This document shows positions 6,460-8,716 of a stretch of 8,716 bases of DNA, one piece after another. The DNA is from Elusimicrobiota bacterium. Its GTDB lineage: Bacteria; Elusimicrobiota; Elusimicrobia; Elusimicrobiales; UBA9959. The DNA lies in contig DAOWGR010000145.1 in assembly GCA_030637365.1 (NCBI GenBank), positions 1-8,716 of the forward strand, given 5' to 3'. Numbering within the stretch: position 1 is the first letter of the stretch; each line of letters starts with the position of its first letter. The notes under the pieces are model-generated. The model had not been told where the DNA came from. It ran no database searches and saw only the letters and a list, made by a program, of their open reading frames with translations. Both the position numbers and the translations under genes were made by a program.

Positions 6460-6516
6460 ATAAAGCCGTTTTTAGTGTTTTTCGCGAGCTTTATTTTCCT
6501 TCATATAAATGGAAAT

Positions 6517-7536
6517 TCAATCCAACCTGTTTAATATCGTCTTTTTGGAAATGGCGCATCTAAATCCTATATCATCGTTTGCCTTTGAATAGCTCGCCCT
6601 GTTGGCGGAGCGGCAGGACTCAATATTGGAAGCCCATGAGCCTCCGCGTATGGGATGTTCTGTGCTTTTCCTACGGTTAACGGGGTCGTTTATGGGGCTG
6701 ATTTTATAGAAATTTTTATCATAAAAATCTTTTACCCATTCCCACACATTACCGTGCATATCGTGCAAACCCAGGCTATTGGATTTTTTTTGTCCCACGG
6801 GATGAGGCTCATTTGCCGAATTGGATTCGGTCCATGAATAAGCGTTCGCGGTATTTTTATTGTTTCCGAAATGATAGTGAGTTTTTGTATTGGCGCGCGC
6901 GGCCGTTTCCCATTCCGCTTCCGTTGGAAGTCTTTTTTTCGCCCATTTGCAATAAGCGTCGGCGTCTTTCCAGTGTACGCCGACAACTGGATAATTCTTT
7001 TTTTCCAGAATATGGGCAATTTGTTTGTAATAATTTTCGCGTCCCGTTTTTATGTTAAATCTGCTGCCGGGTTTTAACCATTCCGGATGGTGCGCTACCG
7101 TTTCTTTTACGAATTTCATGTATTGTCCGACTGAAACTTCGTATTTGTCAATATAATAATCACTTAAACGCACGGTATGCAGAGGATGTTCGTTTGACTC
7201 TCCGTCAGTTTCCCGCGAACCGATGGCGTATTCTCCCGCGGGTATAAAAACCATGTTTTTGACGTTTTCTTTTATCTTTGCCTGTTCTTTTTCGTTTATG
7301 AATTTTTTTGCGCAAGCAAGGCATGTTTTGCAGGAAGGAGAGGCTTCTTTTGACAATATATAGGAAGCGATTTTCGGAGAGATAGACGATGTTTGGCCAA
7401 AGTCTATCAGAGTCGTTTTATTCGATTTGGACCATCCTTCATTTTTATTTGTTTGCCAGAAAAACACAAGTATGTTCACGCAAAGGAAAATAATTGACGC
7501 TATTATTGTGAAACTGGATTTTTTTCGTTTAGGCAT
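6517..7536 (-). CDS. Membrane-anchored SUMF1/FGE-fold protein, not a canonical formylglycine-generating enzyme
   Basis: A 339-residue protein with one N-terminal membrane helix (about 9-27) after a basic start (MPKRKK), so the body is probably outside the cytoplasm. A CxxCxxC cluster (C69, C72, C75) precedes the SUMF1/FGE-sulfatase domain (about 93-328). The domain is shown by MVFIPAGEYAIGS, YYIDKYEVSVGQY, RLPTEAEWE (202-210), GLHDMHGNVWEW (256-267), RGGSW (297-301) and GFRC (324-327). True FGE uses two cysteines after GGS-aromatic. Here the first position is serine (S303) and only C308 remains, so sulfatase activation is unlikely. The fold also serves non-FGE proteins such as NirV-, PvdO- and EgtB-like ones, so the function is open. 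GGGAG lies 5 nt before the ATG. It follows the methyltransferase gene by 29 nt on the same strand, likely one transcript. Confidence 0.85.
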   Translation of the reverse strand: MPKRKKSSFTIIASIIFLCVNILVFFWQTNKNEGWSKSNKTTLIDFGQTSSISPKIASYILSKEASPSCKTCLACAKKFINEKEQAKIKENVKNMVFIPAGEYAIGSRETDGESNEHPLHTVRLSDYYIDKYEVSVGQYMKFVKETVAHHPEWLKPGSRFNIKTGRENYYKQIAHILEKKNYPVVGVHWKDADAYCKWAKKRLPTEAEWETAARANTKTHYHFGNNKNTANAYSWTESNSANEPHPVGQKKSNSLGLHDMHGNVWEWVKDFYDKNFYKISPINDPVNRRKSTEHPIRGGSWASNIESCRSANRASYSKANDDIGFRCAISKKTILNRLD

Positions 7537-7565
7537 ATAAACTCCCGTCAGCAGTTTGGTTTTTA

Positions 7566-8087
7566 TTATTCATCGTTTGGAGTCCAGGGCTTTAATCTCG
7601 GCAGCCATCTTGGAACATTATTTTGATAATCGGTATATTTTTTTCCAAATTTTTTTTCCAAATTTTTCTCTTCAAAGAGGGGGAAATAAATCGTATTCAT
7701 AATGAAAAAAAGAAGCGTCCAAAGCGCTAAAGGATAAGAGCCGAAAAACAAACTTTCGCTTATCAGTATTAAAATCGCTCCCGTTATCATGGGGTTTCTG
7801 ACATAGCGGTAAGGGCCTTTGATCACCAGTTTTTTTGGCGGGTCCCATGGCGCGGGCGTGCCGTCGCCTTTATTTAAGAATGTTTTTACGGTGGAGAACG
7901 CTAAAATTAATCCGGCAATAAAAAAAGGAAGGGAAAGCCAGATGATGGAATCGTAGCGCGCGAAAAGGTTTAGAAAAAAATTAGCGGAATACACATTTTT
8001 CTTGGTAAAAAACAATATAAGGCCGGGAATCAGAACCAGTGCGGTTCCCGGCAGTAATATTATGGCCAGTATAAGCGATTTTTTCAT
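7566..8087 (-). CDS. Isoprenylcysteine/phospholipid methyltransferase-family membrane protein
   Basis: A 173-residue integral membrane protein of the ICMT/PEMT-like superfamily, whose members use S-adenosylmethionine to methylate lipid-linked or small substrates. The family core is clear: GPYRYVRNPM (91-100), then after two hydrophobic helices EEKNLEKKFGKKY (139-151) and VPRWLP (158-163). Hydrophobic segments lie near 5-27, 47-66, 103-116 and 118-136. The open frame extends further upstream, but that part runs into tRNA-Gln, so MKKSLIL at 8087 is the sensible start. Only 8 nt separate it from the tRNA CCA end, with no ribosome site in them; GGAG in the tRNA 3' end lies 11 nt away. It is probably co-transcribed with tRNA-Gln and the SUMF1-type gene downstream. 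Bacterial members of this family mostly have unknown substrates, so no specific reaction is claimed. Confidence 0.8.
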   Translation of the reverse strand: MKKSLILAIILLPGTALVLIPGLILFFTKKNVYSANFFLNLFARYDSIIWLSLPFFIAGLILAFSTVKTFLNKGDGTPAPWDPPKKLVIKGPYRYVRNPMITGAILILISESLFFGSYPLALWTLLFFIMNTIYFPLFEEKNLEKKFGKKYTDYQNNVPRWLPRLKPWTPNDE

Positions 8088-8095
8088 ATATTTTA

Positions 8096-8169
8096 TGGCT
8101 CCGGGACTAGGATTCGAACCTAGACTAAGGGATTCAGAGTCCCTTGTGCTACCATTACACAATCCCGGA
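8096..8169 (-). tRNA. tRNA-Gln (anticodon CUG), CCA encoded
   Basis: The reverse complement folds as a full cloverleaf. The acceptor TCCGGGA pairs with TCCCGGA, and the T arm is CTAGG-TTCGAAT-CCTAG. The anticodon arm AGGGA-CTCTGAA-TCCCT puts CTG at 8137-8135, reading CAG (glutamine). The discriminator is G (8099) and CCA is encoded at 8098-8096. The weak U1-A72 end pair is typical of bacterial tRNA-Gln. It stands directly upstream of the methyltransferase gene on the same strand. Confidence 0.96.
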
Positions 8170-8176
8170 AGATTTT

Positions 8177-8205
8177 TTGACTACTTCTTATTTTGCTATT
8201 ATATA
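8177..8205 (+). promoter_or_regulatory. Promoter of tRNA-Pro
   Basis: TTGACT (8177-8182) is followed after 17 nt by TATATA (8200-8205); TATATT at 8202-8207 is an alternative -10 with a 19-nt spacer. Transcription would begin near 8212, about 24 nt before the tRNA. The box overlaps the minus-strand promoter of tRNA-Gln. Confidence 0.5.
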
Positions 8206-8227
8206 TTTTTAGTCGCTTCTTTATCAA
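8198..8227 (-). promoter_or_regulatory. Promoter of tRNA-Gln (and probably the two genes after it)
   Basis: On the minus strand, TTGATA (8227-8222) and a perfect TATAAT (8203-8198) are separated by 18 nt. This predicts a start near 8191, about 22 nt before the tRNA. No other promoter is evident before the methyltransferase gene, so it may drive tRNA-Gln, the methyltransferase and the SUMF1-type gene together. Confidence 0.6.
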
Positions 8228-8235
8228 AATTTAGT

Positions 8236-8308
8236 CGGGGTGTGGCTCAGATGGTAGAGCGCTCGCTTTGGGAGCGAGAGGCCGCTGGTTCGAATCCAGT
8301 CACCCCGA
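8236..8308 (+). tRNA. tRNA-Pro (anticodon UGG), CCA not encoded
   Basis: A complete cloverleaf of 73 nt. The acceptor CGGGGTG pairs with CACCCCG, the D arm is GCTC/GAGC and the T arm is GCTGG-TTCGAAT-CCAGT. The anticodon arm CTCGC-TTTGGGA-GCGAG gives TGG at 8269-8271, reading proline CCN codons. C1-G72 with discriminator A73 is the bacterial tRNA-Pro identity pattern. The bases after A8308 are TAT, so CCA must be added by the nucleotidyltransferase. Confidence 0.97.
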
Positions 8309-8313
8309 TATAA

Positions 8314-8359
8314 GACCGCGGAAGGTCGTGGCGCTAAAAGCGCCATTGTCCCGACTAAA
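8314..8359 (+). other. Structured trailer of the tRNA-Pro transcript
   Basis: Between the tRNA and its terminator lie two hairpins, GACC-GCGGAA-GGTC (8314-8327) and TGGCGCT-AAA-AGCGCCA (8329-8345), followed by CCCGACTAAA (8350-8359). That last block is the exact reverse complement of TTTAGTCGGG (8230-8239), which spans the leader and the tRNA 5' end. The trailer could pair with the leader and affect processing. No gene is seen in this stretch. Confidence 0.5.
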
Positions 8360-8361
8360 AT

Positions 8362-8387
8362 AAAAATCCGCGTTAAGCGGATTTTTT
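8362..8387 (+). terminator. Intrinsic terminator after tRNA-Pro
   Basis: AAAAATCCGC (8362-8371) pairs over 10 bp with GCGGATTTTT (8377-8386) around the loop GTTAA, and the 3' side ends in a run of six T. The A-rich left flank gives a T-rich tract on the other strand too, so it may work in both directions. Confidence 0.88.
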
Positions 8388-8485
8388 GTTTACAGTTCAA
8401 ATTAGTGAAACAAAATCATGAGCGATGGGAATTTTTTGTTTGTGTTTCTTTTGTCAAAAACCATATTATTGGTTTATTCAAACAA

Positions 8486-8620
8486 GTAATATTAAAAAAT
8501 TCAGTAGAAATAAAAACATCGCCTGAAAAAATTTGGGCGTTTTTTGTCAATATTGAAAAGAATTATAAATCTTGGCATCCCAAATGGCAGCTATTGTTTT
8601 AGTGGACTAAAGGAGAGTGC
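8486..8620 (+). pseudogene. Remnant of an SRPBCC (START-like) domain gene
   Basis: The frame reads VILKNSVEIKTSPEKIWAFF followed by VNIEKNYKSWHPKWQLLF, then a TAG stop at 8600-8602. This resembles the start of SRPBCC/polyketide-cyclase-like proteins, which read roughly like xxxEIxxxPEKVWxFxxNLExNYxxWHPE. After the TAG the same frame continues WTKGEC before a second stop, which fits how such proteins go on, so TAG appears to interrupt a former gene. The rest of the domain (normally about 150 residues) is absent, replaced by the lipoprotein gene. The open frame reaches back to a GTG at 8405, but its first 27 codons match nothing I recognise, and no ATG stands at the expected start. The family assignment is from memory of the pattern. 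Confidence 0.5.
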
Positions 8621-8624
8621 TGAT

Positions 8625-8716
8625 ATGACAAATTTTAATATGAGTAAAATCAGGCTGCTTTTTGTTTTTGCGTTTGTCGGATTTTTTTCGGCTTGTTCAA
8701 TGTTTAGCGGCAATAA
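8625..8716 (+). CDS. Putative lipoprotein, N-terminal part only
   Basis: Thirty codons are visible before the window ends: MTNFNMSKIRLLFVFAFVG followed by FFSACSMFSGN. A basic start, a hydrophobic core and FSAC form a type II signal peptide with lipidation expected on C24, so the product should be an envelope lipoprotein. AGGAG (8611-8615) lies about 9 nt before the ATG at 8625; a second ATG at 8640 is possible but lacks its own ribosome site. The mature part is out of view, so its function cannot be told. The ribosome site lies within the tail of the SRPBCC remnant. Confidence 0.7.
   Translation, partial: MTNFNMSKIRLLFVFAFVGFFSACSMFSGN

Noticed and set aside
6655..7077. Plus-strand open frames inside the SUMF1-type gene
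   Set aside because: Antisense shadows of a well-supported minus-strand gene with no recognisable domain.
8088..8162. Extended N-terminus of the methyltransferase
   Set aside because: The upstream 25 codons are tRNA-Gln sequence; MKKSLIL at 8087 is a normal membrane-protein start.
8002..8313. 103-codon plus-strand frame
   Set aside because: It passes through both tRNA genes and an antisense gene start, so it is not a coding gene.
1..8716. CRISPR array, prophage or insertion sequence with transposase
   Set aside because: No regularly spaced repeats, phage genes or transposase frames were seen; the only repeat-like structures are the two palindromic elements reported.

Overview
The window is bacterial and AT-rich, with many ATA, TTA and AAA codons. 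It suggests an uncultured, probably anaerobic, two-membraned bacterium: it has a ferrous-iron Feo system, an exported chelatase-like protein, a membrane [4Fe-4S] protein and a lipoprotein signal at the right edge. The lineage cannot be fixed from the sequence. Candidate phyla such as Omnitrophota or Elusimicrobiota are only a guess from general style.

Positions 1-1061 (minus) hold most of a major-facilitator exporter, cut by the left edge. Divergent to it, positions 1250-6387 (plus) form the core of the window: a Fur-family regulator, feoA, feoB, an exported CbiX/SirB-like chelatase domain protein and a six-helix NapH-like polyferredoxin. I found three matches to one operator pattern, TATTG-N11-CAATA. 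One lies just downstream of the fur -10. The other two bracket the sigma70 promoter in front of feoA. This suggests that Fur represses itself and the feo genes. No terminator separates the five genes, but a strong palindrome sits between feoB and the chelatase gene. A reasonable reading is an iron-acquisition unit: FeoAB imports Fe2+, and the two extra proteins handle metal or tetrapyrrole and electrons at the membrane. Their exact roles are not shown.

Positions 6389-6459 carry a 71-nt palindromic element that folds as a three-way junction. It contains a terminator-like hairpin and separates the iron unit from a convergent minus-strand group. That group is tRNA-Gln(CUG), then a small isoprenylcysteine/phospholipid methyltransferase-family membrane protein, then a membrane-anchored SUMF1/FGE-fold protein lacking one of the two catalytic cysteines. 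The methyltransferase start codon is only 8 nt past the tRNA CCA.

Positions 8170-8235 hold overlapping divergent promoters for tRNA-Gln (minus) and tRNA-Pro(UGG) (plus). tRNA-Pro is followed by a structured trailer and a clear intrinsic terminator (8362-8387). After it come a degraded SRPBCC-like gene fragment and the first 30 codons of a lipoprotein cut by the right edge.
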